From assembly GCA_913056475.1 (NCBI GenBank), contig CAJXMS010000149.1, positions 1 to 5,889 of the forward strand: 5,889 nucleotides of DNA. The letters are read 5' to 3'. Below the pieces are notes generated by a model. It made no database searches, had not been told where the DNA came from, and saw nothing but the letters and a program-made list of their open reading frames with translations. Below, in pieces: positions 5,118-5,889 of this stretch. Made by a program: the position numbers and the translations under genes. Every line of letters starts with the position of its first letter. Positions within the stretch are counted from its first letter, which is position 1. Origin of the DNA: an uncultured Bacteroidota bacterium (GTDB lineage: Bacteria; Bacteroidota; Bacteroidia; Flavobacteriales; Schleiferiaceae).

Positions 5118-5889
5118 CTAGGAAGGGTCGCGTTGGAGCGTGTAGATAAGGGAGCTCATATTAGGCCTACCCAGACTACTTAGGTTGCTAATTAGGCCTT
5201 TTACAAAGGCCAAGGGAAGCCTGGCTTTCCCAGACCGGATTTGCTCACTTAGCATAGCCACATAAAAGGCATCAAAGGGCATGTTTTTTATACTGAGCAC
5301 TTTCATGCCATGGTCTTGGGCTAATTTTTCAAGGTCTTTTTTCCGGAAGTGGGAAAGGTGCAGCGGAACATCCCAGGCCGCCCAATCATCTTTATAGAGG
5401 CGCGCATCCCAGCTTTCATGATTGGGCACGGCTATAACGAGTAAGCCTTTTGTCGCAAGCATATCGCTCAGCCTGGCAAAGTCTTTCTGAAGGTCCGGCA
5501 AGTGCTCCAGCACATGCCATAAGGTAATTACATCAAAGCTATGGTTTTTTAGGCGCTCGTCCTCGGGCGCCCAGATATCCAGACCTTTTTCATGAGCTAT
5601 TTGACGTGCCCCTTGATCTGGCTCGGTTCCCCATACCTTCCAGCCCTTTTGCTCGGCATGTTGGAGGAAGGCCCCGGTTCCGGCTCCAAAGTCTAAGAGC
5701 TTACCGCGAAAGCCGAGCGACTTTTCAATGTGTTTTTCTTTCTGGGCCAGCGCCCATTGCCTTACGGCCAGGTACAGGCGATTCACCAACGAATCCTTGG
5801 ACTCGGTGTGGCTCACGTAATCGTCGGTCTCGTAATAGGCCGCCAGCGCCGCTCCCTCCGGTCTTGGATTGGTAAAGGCGAAACCACAC
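5118..5889 (-). CDS. Class I SAM-dependent methyltransferase, N-terminus cut by window edge
   Basis: The minus-strand frame ending in TAG at 5118 is open to base 5889, so 256 residues are visible and the true start is outside. A GTG at 5816 is not a credible start, because the frame upstream of it reads CGFAFTNPRPEG, then YYETDDYVSH, typical of this methyltransferase group, in which such a segment follows N-terminal cysteines. Numbered from the codon at 5814-5816: motif I is LLDFGAGTG (40-48, DNA 5673-5693 for DFGAGTG), the acidic end of beta 2 is WGTEPD (62-67), the motif II region is FDVITLWHVLEHLPD (94-108), motif III is GLLVIAVPNHES (124-135), and the protein ends SSLIYTLQRDPS. The fold is Methyltransf_11/23-like, resembling UbiG/UbiE and sugar or lipid methyltransferases. 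The substrate cannot be told from sequence. It is probably cytoplasmic, since no membrane segment is visible. Confidence 0.92.
   Translation of the reverse strand, partial: CGFAFTNPRPEGAALAAYYETDDYVSHTESKDSLVNRLYLAVRQWALAQKEKHIEKSLGFRGKLLDFGAGTGAFLQHAEQKGWKVWGTEPDQGARQIAHEKGLDIWAPEDERLKNHSFDVITLWHVLEHLPDLQKDFARLSDMLATKGLLVIAVPNHESWDARLYKDDWAAWDVPLHLSHFRKKDLEKLAQDHGMKVLSIKNMPFDAFYVAMLSEQIRSGKARLPLAFVKGLISNLSSLGRPNMSSLIYTLQRDPS

Overview
The window reads as ordinary chromosomal DNA from a member of the Bacteroidota. The evidence is the mix of proteins (a Bacteroidota-style HolB, a conserved small hypothetical and a CvpA-family protein, next to pgk and pheS), start codons without Shine-Dalgarno sequences, intergenic -7 boxes matching the Bacteroidota consensus TAnnTTTG, and lipoprotein signal peptides followed by acidic residues. 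Base composition looks roughly balanced (not counted), which is high for many Flavobacteriia. The gene neighbourhood (pheS, cvpA, pgk, holB) feels flavobacterial from memory, but I cannot place it below phylum with confidence.

Layout from left to right. Bases 1-834 (minus) are pheS, cut at its C-terminus by the window edge. Bases 911-1673 (plus) hold two overlapping genes for small paralogous lipoproteins of unknown function. Their transcript appears to end at a strong intrinsic terminator at 1733-1766, which lies inside the next, convergent gene. Bases 1670-2023 (minus) encode a 117-residue hypothetical protein. Bases 2076-2606 (plus) encode a CvpA-family inner-membrane protein. Bases 2587-3783 (minus) are pgk, overlapping the end of cvpA by 20 bases. 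Bases 3837-4973 (plus) are holB. Bases 4974-5117 are the largest gene-free stretch and contain a compact hairpin. Bases 5118-5889 (minus) are a class I SAM-dependent methyltransferase gene that runs off the right edge.

The genes serve unrelated housekeeping tasks: tRNA charging, glycolysis, clamp loading and methylation. Strand changes at nearly every gene, giving -,++,-,+,-,+,-, so the only visible co-transcribed unit is the lipoprotein pair. No mobile element, CRISPR array, tRNA or rRNA is visible. The least ordinary content is the tandem lipoprotein pair with its conserved cysteines, and the way its terminator and stop codon are embedded in the opposing gene.
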